Shown here: positions 32,950 to 40,051 of the stretch, piece by piece
Numbering within the stretch: the stretch's first letter is position 1
Layout of the letters: the number at the start of each line of letters is the position of its first letter
From: Catellatospora sp. KI3
GTDB lineage: Bacteria > Actinomycetota > Actinomycetes > Mycobacteriales > Micromonosporaceae
NCBI RefSeq assembly: GCF_029948125.1
Contig: NZ_JASAMB010000034.1
Location: forward strand, 1-54,463
Direction of reading: 5' to 3'
DNA length: 54,463 nucleotides
The notes under the pieces: generated by a model
Told to the model about the DNA's origin: nothing
Database searches by the model: none
What the model saw: the letters and a program-made list of their open reading frames with translations, nothing else
Translations under genes and position numbers: made by a program

Positions 32950-33045
32950 GAAGATCGAACCTACGGCCCTGCCGGCGAGCCGCGGCCCGAGGCGCGCAGC
33001 GAGGCGCACCCGTTCGCGGCTGCCTGGCGCTGAGGAGTCTCCAGC

Positions 33046-34479
33046 ATGACAGCAGCACAGATCGGTGTGACCGGACTCGCGGTGATGGGCGCCAACCTGG
33101 CCCGCAACCTGGCGCGCAACGGATACGTGGTGGCGGTCCACAACCGCACCCGGTCCCGCACCGACGCCCTGATCGAGCAGCACGGCGACGAGGGCACCTT
33201 CGTTGCCGCCGAGACGCTGCAGGACCTCGTCGAGGCCCTGGAGCGCCCGCGCCGCGTCCTGATCATGGTCAAGGCCGGCAAGCCGGTCGACGACGTGATC
33301 GAGGAGCTGGTCCCGCTGCTCGACACCGACGACATCATCATCGACGCGGGCAACTCGCTCTACCACGACACCCGCCGCCGCGAGGCCGCGCTGGCGGCCA
33401 AGGGCCTGCACTTCGTGGGCGTGGGCGTGTCCGGCGGCGAGGAGGGCGCGCTCAAGGGTCCGTCGATCATGCCGGGCGGGTCGAAGAAGTCGTACGAGTC
33501 GCTCGGGCCCATGCTGGAGAAGATCTCCGCGCACGTCGACGGGCAGCCCTGCTGCTCCTGGATCGGCACCGACGGCGCCGGCCACTTCGTCAAGATGGTC
33601 CACAACGGCATCGAGTACGCCGACATGCAGGTCATCGGCGAGGCATACGACCTGCTGCGCTCCGGCGCCGGCATCGAGCCCGGCGAGCAGGCGAAGATCT
33701 TCGCCGAGTGGAACAAGGGCGACCTGTCCTCGTTCCTGATCGAGATCACCGCCGAGGTGCTCGGCCACGTCGACGCCGCGACCGGCAAGCCGTTCGTGGA
33801 CGTGGTCGTGGACCAGGCGGGCCAGAAGGGCACCGGCGGCTGGACCGTCATCGCCGCGCTGGAGCTCGGCTCGCCGGTCACCGGCATCGCCGAGTCGGTC
33901 TTCGCCCGCTCGCTGTCGTCGCAGTCGGCGCAGCGCCCGGTGGCGCGGCAGGTGCTGGCCGGGCACGAGGTGAAGGTCGACCTGTCGGACACGTTCGTCG
34001 AGGACGTGCGCCAGGCCCTCTACGCCTCCAAGCTGGTCAGCTACGCCCAGGGCCTGGACATGCTGGTCTCGGCGGCCAAGGAGTACGGCTGGGACCTGAA
34101 CCTGGCCGCGATCGCCTCGCTGTGGCGCGGCGGCTGCATCATCCGGGCGTCGCTGCTGCGCGACATCACCGACGCGTACTCCGGCGCCAACCCGCCCGCG
34201 AACCTGCTGTTCGCCCCGGCCTTCGCCAAGGCCATCGGCGACGCCGTCCCGGCCTGGCGGCGCGTGGTCGCCACGGCCGCGCAGCTGGGCATCCCGGCGC
34301 CGGTGTTCTCCTCGTCGCTGGCCTACTACGACGGCCTGCGCCGCGACCGGCTGCCCGCCGCGCTGACCCAGGGCCTGCGCGACCTGTTCGGCGCGCACAC
34401 CTACAAGCGGGTCGACACCGACGGCGTGTTCCACACCCTGTGGGCCACCGACGACAAGGCCGAGGTCAAGCAGGACTGA
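33046..34479 (+). CDS. gnd: 6-Phosphogluconate dehydrogenase, decarboxylating
   Basis: This pentose-phosphate enzyme oxidatively decarboxylates 6-phosphogluconate to ribulose 5-phosphate. The 477-residue, full-length protein shows the NADP fold GVTGLAVMGANLARNLAR with VHNRT, the catalytic Lys183 in GHFVKMVHNGIEYADMQ and the late GAHTYKR...FHTLW. One oddity: the family's GTGKWT/GTGRWT phosphate-contact motif reads GTGGWT (Gly265). It is followed by a bidirectional hairpin and convergent DUF4142. A candidate promoter lies at 32930. Confidence 0.95.
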   Translation: MTAAQIGVTGLAVMGANLARNLARNGYVVAVHNRTRSRTDALIEQHGDEGTFVAAETLQDLVEALERPRRVLIMVKAGKPVDDVIEELVPLLDTDDIIIDAGNSLYHDTRRREAALAAKGLHFVGVGVSGGEEGALKGPSIMPGGSKKSYESLGPMLEKISAHVDGQPCCSWIGTDGAGHFVKMVHNGIEYADMQVIGEAYDLLRSGAGIEPGEQAKIFAEWNKGDLSSFLIEITAEVLGHVDAATGKPFVDVVVDQAGQKGTGGWTVIAALELGSPVTGIAESVFARSLSSQSAQRPVARQVLAGHEVKVDLSDTFVEDVRQALYASKLVSYAQGLDMLVSAAKEYGWDLNLAAIASLWRGGCIIRASLLRDITDAYSGANPPANLLFAPAFAKAIGDAVPAWRRVVATAAQLGIPAPVFSSSLAYYDGLRRDRLPAALTQGLRDLFGAHTYKRVDTDGVFHTLWATDDKAEVKQD

Positions 34480-34487
34480 GCCCGGAG

Positions 34488-34527
34488 CGACCGCCCGGCG
34501 ACCGGATCACCGGCCGCCGGGCGGTCG
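34488..34527. terminator. Bidirectional terminator hairpin
   Basis: A 13-bp perfect stem CGACCGCCCGGCG with its complement encloses a second CCGG-ATCA-CCGG stem, between the ends of gnd and the DUF4142 gene. Confidence 0.75.
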
Positions 34528-34532
34528 TCGGC

Positions 34533-35063
34533 TCACTGCGGCACCGGCAGCCCGAGCTGCGGGGCGATGTCCTTCAGCTCCGCCAGGTGCGTGGCGATGG
34601 CGCCCACCGCCTTGTTGGCCAGGGCGACGGCCTGCGGGTGCTGCCCCGACTTGACCTCCGCCTGAGCCGCCTTCAGCGCCTGCTCGTGCCCGGCGACGTT
34701 GGTGGCGAACCACAGCTGGTCGAAGGCCGCCCCGGTGATCAGGCCCATCCGCTGCAGCGCCAGCTGCTGCTGCTCGTTCGGCTGGCTCGGCAGGGTCGCC
34801 TTGAGCTGCTGCGCCACCTGCTGCACTTCGTCGTCCAGCTGCTGGTGGCCTTCGGCGAAGTCGGCGGCCAACTGCTTGACCAGCGGCGACTCGGCATTGT
34901 CGGCGGCCAGCTTCGCGAAGGCGATCTCGGTCAGGTCGACCTGGTGCATGGAGCCGAGCCAGTCCTGATCCTGGTCCAGCACGGCCGAGGCGGGCGCCTG
35001 GGCGGCGACCACCGCCAGTACGAGCGCGGCCACCAGCACGTACATCCGTCGCATGATCTTCAA
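34533..35063 (-). CDS. Exported DUF4142 protein
   Basis: A 176-residue protein with a signal peptide (MYVLVAALVLAVVAAQAPAS, then A) and a helical ferritin-like DUF4142 domain (about 35-170). The domain has WLGSMHQVDLTEIAFAKLAA, ADFAEGHQQLDDEVQQVAQ and LWFATNVAGHEQALKAAQ. Function is unknown, but relatives are often stress- or envelope-associated. I chose TTG 35063 because GGAGGGGGA lies 6 bases before it; ATG 35054 is the next candidate, with poor spacing. A GTTT-N17-GGGAAC sequence upstream resembles stress-sigma promoters. Confidence 0.8.
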   Translation of the reverse strand: MKIMRRMYVLVAALVLAVVAAQAPASAVLDQDQDWLGSMHQVDLTEIAFAKLAADNAESPLVKQLAADFAEGHQQLDDEVQQVAQQLKATLPSQPNEQQQLALQRMGLITGAAFDQLWFATNVAGHEQALKAAQAEVKSGQHPQAVALANKAVGAIATHLAELKDIAPQLGLPVPQ

Positions 35064-35117
35064 GGCCGTTCCCCCTCCGGGCCGGGCACCCGCGGTGCGG
35101 AATGCTCCCCGATATCC

Positions 35118-35144
35118 GTTCCCTCGACGGTGAACAGGGCAAAC
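35118..35144 (-). promoter_or_regulatory. Candidate SigB/SigF-type promoter
   Basis: Read on the minus strand, GTTT (35144-35141), 17 bases, then GGGAAC (35123-35118) matches the GTTT-N17-GGGTA-type stress-sigma promoter except for one base. It lies about 55 bases before the DUF4142 start. Confidence 0.35.
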
Positions 35145-35198
35145 ATCGGCGGGCGCGCCGCCCCGAACGGTCGGGACGGCACGCCCGCCGGGGTCCGG

Positions 35199-36101
35199 TC
35201 AGCGCAGCGCCTCGCTCAGCGCGTCGCGTACGCGCTCGGCGATGGCCGTCGGCGGGCCCTGCAGCGCGCTGGCCGGGGCGATCCGCTCGGCCGCGCGGGC
35301 GGCGGCGGCGAGGCTGGCCAGCTGCTCGCGCGGCACCGCCTCGCGCAGGTAGCCGAACTCCTCGTCCTCCTCCAGCTCGGCGTGCTCGATCACGGCGTCG
35401 CGCAGCTCGGCCAGGCGGGTGTCGAACTCCGGATGGTCGACGCCCATCTCGTACAGCTCCGCCAGGTCCTCGGTGGCCTGCTCCTCCTCCTGCACCCGGG
35501 ACTCGATCAGGTCCGGCCCGTCGGGCAGGCGGCGCTGCGCCATCGGGTGCACCAGCTGCTGCTCGATCGTCTCGTGGATCGCGATCAGCCTGGTGAGCTG
35601 CTGGAACGTCTCCTGCCGGTGCGTCGCCCCGGCCTTGCCGACCAGCGCGAACAGCGCCTTGATCTGCTCGTGGTGGGAGAGCAGCACGTCGATGACGTCC
35701 TCGTGCTCGATCGCCCGCTCCGGTACCGAGATCCCCGGCCCCTGCGACCGCTGCTCGGCGGCGGCCGCGCCGGCGGCGCCGTTGGAGCCGGTCTTGGCGT
35801 GCGTGGTGCTCTTCTTGGCGGACGGCTGGGCGGTCATCCCGCCGGTGGCGCTCTTCTTGCCGGTCGGGATGCTGCTGCCGGTGGTCGTCGCCTGGTCCGA
35901 GCGCATCGTCTTGACGGTGGAGACCAGCTCCGCCTTGCGCATGCCGGACGTGCCGGTGACGCCGTGGTCCTTCAGCCAGCCCCGCAGCTCGGTGACGCTC
36001 ATCGTGGCGATGTCGCCGGGCGTGCCGGCCGCGTCGCCTCCGGCACGGCTGGTGGGACGGCGCTCGCCGCCGGACGGGGCGTCGCTGCTGTGTTCAACCA
36101 T
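35199..36101 (-). CDS. Hemerythrin (HHE) protein with N-terminal Rho_N/SAP-like domain
   Basis: A 300-residue protein with two parts. Residues 33-66 (MSVTELRGWLKDHGVTGTSG, then MRKAELVSTVK) match the Rho N-terminal/SAP-like nucleic-acid-binding motif. After a Ser/Thr/Lys linker, residues 130-290 form an HHE four-helix bundle with likely iron ligands His143/144, His176, Glu180, His185, His240 and Glu244. The hemerythrin part probably binds oxygen, NO or peroxide. The SAP-like part suggests DNA or RNA attachment. The ATG has AGGAGAAAGG upstream. It is divergent from a CBS-domain gene. Confidence 0.82.
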   Translation of the reverse strand: MVEHSSDAPSGGERRPTSRAGGDAAGTPGDIATMSVTELRGWLKDHGVTGTSGMRKAELVSTVKTMRSDQATTTGSSIPTGKKSATGGMTAQPSAKKSTTHAKTGSNGAAGAAAAEQRSQGPGISVPERAIEHEDVIDVLLSHHEQIKALFALVGKAGATHRQETFQQLTRLIAIHETIEQQLVHPMAQRRLPDGPDLIESRVQEEEQATEDLAELYEMGVDHPEFDTRLAELRDAVIEHAELEEDEEFGYLREAVPREQLASLAAAARAAERIAPASALQGPPTAIAERVRDALSEALR

Positions 36102-36148
36102 GGCGCTTGCCTTTCTCCTGTCGGGCGTCCTTCCCCATCCTGGAGGAA

Positions 36149-36173
36149 TCACCCTGCTCACGGGCGTGAACGC
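36149..36173 (-). promoter_or_regulatory. Candidate stress-sigma promoter of hemerythrin gene
   Basis: On the minus strand GCGT, 15 bases, GGGTGA fits the GNNT-N14-16-GGGTAC/T pattern of actinobacterial SigB-type promoters loosely, about 50 bases before the ATG. On the plus strand, GGGT-N14-GGGTAA at 36235-36258 faces the CBS gene. Confidence 0.3.
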
Positions 36174-36297
36174 GGAACTGCGCCCACGGGTGGCCTGGGG
36201 CGGGAGGCAAGTCCCGGGACGGGGAGGGGTTTGCGGGTGAGCGGGGCGGGAAGGGTAACGGTGACAATCCGTACCAACCATCCCGAGGGGGTGCAAC

Positions 36298-36726
36298 GTG
36301 ACCACAGCACAGCTGGTCCGCGACGTGATGACCGCCAACCCGGTGTGCCTGCCGGACACCGCCAGCCTGATCGAGGCGGCGGAGCAGATGTCCCAGCGCA
36401 ACATCGGCGACGTGCTCGTGCTCGACGCCGACGGCCGCCTGGAGGGCATCGTCACCGACCGCGACATCGTGGTGCGGGGTCTGGCCGGCGGGCGGGAGCC
36501 CGCCAGCGTGCACCTGCACGACATCGTCAGCGACCGCCTGGTCATGGTCGGCGCCGACGAGCCGGTGACCGCGGCAGTCGACCTGATGCGCGAGCACGCG
36601 CTGCGCCGCCTGCCGGTCACCGCCGACGGGCGCGCCGTGGGGATCGTGTCCCTGGGCGACCTGGCGGTCGACCGCGACCCGAACTCGGCACTGGCCGACA
36701 TCAGCGACGCCCCGCCCAGCGCCTGA
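36298..36726 (+). CDS. Two-CBS-domain protein
   Basis: A 142-residue protein made of two CBS motifs: VRDVMTANPVCLPDTASLIE through EGIVTDRDIVVRGLA, then HDIVSDRLVMVGADEPVTAA through GIVSLGDLAVD. Stand-alone CBS pairs bind adenine nucleotides and are typical of hypoxia- or stress-response regulons; Mycobacterium Hrp1 is the known example. GTG 36298 follows a G-rich ribosome-binding stretch. It is divergent from the hemerythrin gene; a related protein is encoded at 43821. Confidence 0.88.
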   Translation: MTTAQLVRDVMTANPVCLPDTASLIEAAEQMSQRNIGDVLVLDADGRLEGIVTDRDIVVRGLAGGREPASVHLHDIVSDRLVMVGADEPVTAAVDLMREHALRRLPVTADGRAVGIVSLGDLAVDRDPNSALADISDAPPSA

Positions 36727-36784
36727 CGTCCGCGTCGCGCCCGGCAGCCGTCACCGCGGCCGCCGGGCGTCGGCGTACCCAAGA

Positions 36785-36841
36785 CGATCATGAAATTGTG
36801 CGCCTGACCCGCCGCCGAGCCGTGCCACAGGTTCATGATCG
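36785..36841. repeat. GATCATGAA inverted repeat
   Basis: CGATCATGAAATTGTG and CACAGGTTCATGATCG pair across 25 bases, with a 2-base mismatch. It stands between the CBS gene and the ABC-F gene. The A+T-rich arms contrast with the context; it is the only copy seen here. Confidence 0.65.
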
Positions 36842-36894
36842 ACCGGTGGAGGCGGGCCGGGGGGCGGGGCGGGGTGGCGGTTAGGCTGCGGGGC

Positions 36895-36921
36895 GTGACA
36901 GTCGACGGCGGTGTCTGGTGA
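36895..36921 (+). CDS. Possible 8-codon leader ORF before ABC-F gene
   Basis: GTG-ACA-GTC-GAC-GGC-GGT-GTC-TGG-TGA encodes MTVDGGVW. Its TGA overlaps the GTG of the ABC-F gene (GTGA). TAGGCT (36882-36887) sits about 7 bases upstream, so a transcript could start at this GTG and be leaderless. The ABC-F start itself has no visible ribosome-binding site. Small ORFs occur by chance, so this is only a candidate. Confidence 0.3.
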   Translation: MTVDGGVW

Positions 36922-38555
36922 GCGCCACGCTGGTGGCCCGGGGTCTGGCGGCCGGGCACGGTGAGCGCGTCCTCTTCGGCGATCTCGACCTGGTGGTGGC
37001 GCCGGGCGACGTGATCGGCCTGGTCGGCGTCAACGGGGCGGGCAAGTCGACGCTGCTGCGGCTGCTGGCGGGGCTGGCCCCGGCGGAGGCCGGTTCGCTG
37101 GTGCTGAACCCGCCGACGGCCAACGTCGGGCACCTGCCCCAGGAGCCGGAGCGCCGGCCGGGGGAGTCCGTGCGCGACTTCCTGGAGCGGCGTACCGGGG
37201 TCACCGCGGCGCAGCGGGAGCTGGACGCGGCCGCGCAGGCGCTGGGCGAGGGTGCTCCGGGCGCCGACGACCGGTACAACGAGGCGCTGGAGCGGTGGCT
37301 CGCGCTCGGCGGCGCCGACCTGCCCGAGCGGGCCGAGGCGGTCGCGGCGGAACTGGGCCTGGACGTCGACCTCGACCACGCGATGACCTCGCTGTCCGGC
37401 GGCCAGGCCGCGCGGGCGGGCATGGCGTCGCTGCTGCTCAGCCGGTATGACATCTTCCTGCTGGACGAGCCGACCAACGACCTCGACCTGGCGGGCCTGG
37501 AGCGGCTGGAGCGCTTCGTCACCGAACTGCGCGCCGGCACGGTGCTGGTCAGCCACGACCGCGAGTTCCTGACCCGGGTCGTCAACAAGGTCCTGGAGCT
37601 GGACCTGCACCAGCAGCGCGTGCACCTGTACGGCGGCGGCTACCTGTCCTACCTGCAGGAGCGCGAGATCGCCCGCCAGCACGCCCGCGACGACTACGAG
37701 GAGTACGCCGACACCAGGGCCTCGCTGGAGGCGCGGGCCCGGCTGCAGCGCTCGTGGATGGAGAAGGGCGTCAAGAACGCCCGGCGCAAGGCCGGTGACA
37801 ACGACAAGATCGGTCGCGCCTTCCGGACCGAGTCGACGGAGAAGCAGGCCGCCAAGGCACGCCAGACCGAGCGGCTGATCGAGCGCCTGGAGGAGGTCGA
37901 GGAGCCCCGCAAGGAGTGGCAGCTGCGCATGGAGATCGCCGCCGCCCCGCGCTCGGGCGCCGTGGTGGCCACCCTCAACGCGGCCGTGGTGGAGCAGGGC
38001 GCGTTCACGCTCGGGCCGGTCGACCTGCGCATCGACTGGGCGGACCGGGTCGCGATCACCGGCCCGAACGGGTCGGGCAAGTCGACGCTGCTGCGGGCGC
38101 TGCTCGGCCGGGCGCCGCTGGCCTCCGGGCTGGCCTCGCTCGGGCCCGGGGTGGTCGTCGGCGAGGTGGACCAGGCCCGCGACCGGTTCCTGGGCGAGCA
38201 GCGGCTGGTCGACGCCTTCGAGGCGGAGGTGCCGCAGCTCAACCCGGCTGACGTGCGTACGCTGCTGGCGAAGTTCGGGCTGCGGGCGGCGCACGTGCTG
38301 CGGCCGGCCGCGACGCTGTCGCCGGGGGAGCGCACCAGGGCGGCGCTGGCGCTGCTGCAGGCGCGCGGGGTGAACCTGCTGGTGCTCGACGAGCCCACCA
38401 ACCACCTGGACCTGGCGGCGATCGAGCAGCTGGAGTCGGCGCTGGAGTCGTACCAGGGGACCTTGCTGCTGGTCACCCACGACCGGCAGATGCTGGCGGC
38501 GGTGCGGACCAACCGGCTGCTGACGGTGGAGGCGGGCCGGGTCACCGCCGCCTGA
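36918..38555 (+). CDS. ABC-F family ribosome-associated ATPase (antibiotic-resistance type)
   Basis: A 545-residue protein with two ATPase domains and no membrane segment. Domain 1 has GVNGAGKST, LSGGQAARAG and LLDEPTNDLDL. The interdomain linker is charged (ARLQRSWMEKGVKNARRKAG). Domain 2 has [20 protein letters not shown] and LVLDEPTNHLDL. ABC-F proteins bind the ribosomal E site and relieve stalling or displace antibiotics. The short N-terminus and linker resemble actinobacterial macrolide/lincosamide/pleuromutilin-type protectors, but the drug spectrum cannot be read. GTG 36918 is fixed by the overlapping upstream ORF. It may protect against a self-made or environmental antibiotic. Confidence 0.85.
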   Translation: MSATLVARGLAAGHGERVLFGDLDLVVAPGDVIGLVGVNGAGKSTLLRLLAGLAPAEAGSLVLNPPTANVGHLPQEPERRPGESVRDFLERRTGVTAAQRELDAAAQALGEGAPGADDRYNEALERWLALGGADLPERAEAVAAELGLDVDLDHAMTSLSGGQAARAGMASLLLSRYDIFLLDEPTNDLDLAGLERLERFVTELRAGTVLVSHDREFLTRVVNKVLELDLHQQRVHLYGGGYLSYLQEREIARQHARDDYEEYADTRASLEARARLQRSWMEKGVKNARRKAGDNDKIGRAFRTESTEKQAAKARQTERLIERLEEVEEPRKEWQLRMEIAAAPRSGAVVATLNAAVVEQGAFTLGPVDLRIDWADRVAITGPNGSGKSTLLRALLGRAPLASGLASLGPGVVVGEVDQARDRFLGEQRLVDAFEAEVPQLNPADVRTLLAKFGLRAAHVLRPAATLSPGERTRAALALLQARGVNLLVLDEPTNHLDLAAIEQLESALESYQGTLLLVTHDRQMLAAVRTNRLLTVEAGRVTAA

Positions 38556-38770
38556 ACCGGTCGTCAACCCCCCAGAAACGGCACAATCGCAGCATTTTTG
38601 AAGTTGTCCGGCGTTCCACCGGCGTCCGATGCTGTGCGTACGTGCGCCGCCCGGGGCGGTGTGGTCGCGCAGTCCGTCGGATCGACGGGCGCGTTTTCTG
38701 GGCAGAGTCAACGCATTCGACGTAGTCGGCGCTTCACGCTGCCCTGGCTCGTGCGTAATCTCATCGATAA

Positions 38771-38792
38771 TCATCACTATCGGCGGTGATGA
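38771..38792 (+). promoter_or_regulatory. Operator-like inverted repeat before DoxX gene
   Basis: TCATCAC, 8 bases, GTGATGA: perfect 7-bp arms 22 bases before the GTG start at 38814. The surrounding 38556-38813 segment is relatively A+T-rich (GCATTTTTGAAGTTGTC, TAATCTCATCGATAATC) and holds no gene I can see. Confidence 0.4.
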
Positions 38793-38813
38793 ATGGAACG
38801 AAGGGGTTTCGCT

Positions 38814-39236
38814 GTGTCCAACGGACGTCTGCCCGAGCTGACCACCACGCTGTTCCGGTTGGTGCTCGGTTTGCTCTTCACGCTGCACGGAGCGTCATCG
38901 CTGTTCGGCGCCTTCGGCGGCGCCCGGGGTACGGGGCGCGCGGTGGAGTTCGCCGCCTGGCCCGGCTGGTGGGCCGCGCTCATCCAGTTCGTCGGCGGGC
39001 TGCTGGTGGTGGCCGGTCTCGGCACCCGGGTCGCCGCGCTCATCTGCTCCGGCTCCATGGCGTACGCGTACTTCGTGGTGCACCAGCCCATGTCGCTGCT
39101 GCCGCTGAACAACGGCGGCGAGCTCGCGGCCATGTTCTGCTGGTCGTTCCTGCTGATCGCGGTGCTGGGCCCCGGTGCCTGGTCGCTGGACGCCCTGCTG
39201 TTCGGCCGCAAGGCCGACGCCCGCTCGACCTCCTGA
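38814..39236 (+). CDS. DoxX-family membrane protein
   Basis: A 140-residue protein with four membrane helices: LFRLVLGLLFTLHGASSLFG, LIQFVGGLLVVAGLGTRVAA, LICSGSMAYAYFVVHQP and MFCWSFLLIAVLGPGAWSLD. The layout is of the DoxX/DoxD type. Actinobacterial members have been tied to redox stress and thiosulfate metabolism, but the role here is open. GTG 38814 has GAAGGGG at good distance; ATG 38793 is a possible longer start. An inverted repeat immediately upstream could be an operator. Confidence 0.82.
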   Translation: MSNGRLPELTTTLFRLVLGLLFTLHGASSLFGAFGGARGTGRAVEFAAWPGWWAALIQFVGGLLVVAGLGTRVAALICSGSMAYAYFVVHQPMSLLPLNNGGELAAMFCWSFLLIAVLGPGAWSLDALLFGRKADARSTS

Positions 39237-39319
39237 CCGGCGCGCCCGCCGCCCCCCACCCGCCGCCCCGCCCGCCCGCTCCGGCGACCGGTGCCCGGCG
39301 GCGGCCCGCCGTCCCCGTC

Positions 39320-39393
39320 TTGCCATAGGCGTTGGCCTGTCTCATCGGATTCACGGAGATCATTCTCGATGAGATAGGCCAACGTCTGTTCAA
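39320..39393. repeat. 74-bp hairpin, TAGGCC-core family
   Basis: TTGCCATAGGCGTTGGCCTG with TCTCATC pairs with GATGAGATAGGCCAACGTC and TGTTCAA. Arms of about 27 bp enclose an A+T-richer loop. It lies between the DoxX gene and the TetR promoter. The right arm is nearly identical to the element at the left edge of the window. Confidence 0.8.
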
Positions 39394-39419
39394 GGCGAGG
39401 GGCGGGGGACCCGGTTGCG

Positions 39420-39435
39420 GAGTGAGTGCTCACTC
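39420..39435 (+). promoter_or_regulatory. TetR operator and leaderless promoter
   Basis: GAGTGAG-TG-CTCACTC is a perfect 7-bp inverted repeat, a typical TetR operator shape. TTTAGT at 39437-39442 is a plausible -10 placing the transcript start at or near the GTG at 39452. Autorepression of the tetR-ABC operon is therefore likely. Confidence 0.6.
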
Positions 39436-39451
39436 ATTTAGTCTCTGCGCC

Positions 39452-40051
39452 GTGACTGACGCCTCCCCCCGGCGCCGTGTGGCACCCCTGGCCCCCGAAG
39501 AACGGCGGACCGCGATCATCGCGGCCACGCTGCCCCTGCTGCGTGCCGAAGGACTGCACGTGAGCACCCGCCGGATCGCCGAGTGTGCCGGTGTGGCCGA
39601 GGGCACCCTCTTCCGGGTGTTCCCGGACAAGGCCGCGCTGCTGGCCGCCGCCCTGGCGCAGGCCTTCGACCATGCCCCCACGGTCGCGGCACTGCGCGCC
39701 CTCAGCGGCGTGCCGGACCTGCGGTTCCGGCTCAGGACCGCGGTCAAGGTCCTCGGCCAGCGGTTCCGCGAGAACATGCCGCTGATGATCGCGATGCGCA
39801 GCGGCGGCCTGCCCGCCGGGGTTAGCGTGCCGGACGCGCGCGACGGCTTCCCGCGTGTCGTCGACGCGCTGACCGAGTTGATCGCACCGGACCAGCATCG
39901 GCTGCGGCTGCCCGCCGACGCGGTCGCCTCGGTGCTCACCTCCATGATCATGTTCAGTAACCGCGTCGACAACCTGCCCGTCGAGGAAGTCGTCAGCGTC
40001 GTCCTCGACGGTGTGCTGTACCCCGAAGTCAAGGAAGAGCCCGCATGCTGA
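39452..40051 (+). CDS. TetR-family transcriptional regulator
   Basis: A 199-residue repressor. The DNA-binding domain spans about 18-65 (RRTAIIAATLPLLRAEGL, then STRRIAECAGVAEGTLFRVF) and a divergent ligand domain follows. Its stop lies inside the start of the downstream exporter gene (7-base overlap), which makes the exporter its obvious target. A perfect palindrome of TetR type lies 17-32 bases before the GTG start. The inducing ligand is unknown. Confidence 0.9.
   Translation: MTDASPRRRVAPLAPEERRTAIIAATLPLLRAEGLHVSTRRIAECAGVAEGTLFRVFPDKAALLAAALAQAFDHAPTVAALRALSGVPDLRFRLRTAVKVLGQRFRENMPLMIAMRSGGLPAGVSVPDARDGFPRVVDALTELIAPDQHRLRLPADAVASVLTSMIMFSNRVDNLPVEEVVSVVLDGVLYPEVKEEPAC

Noticed and set aside
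32787..36884. A 1365-codon plus-strand open frame across gnd and the hemerythrin gene.
   Set aside because: Crosses several real genes on both strands; Arg-rich shadow frame.
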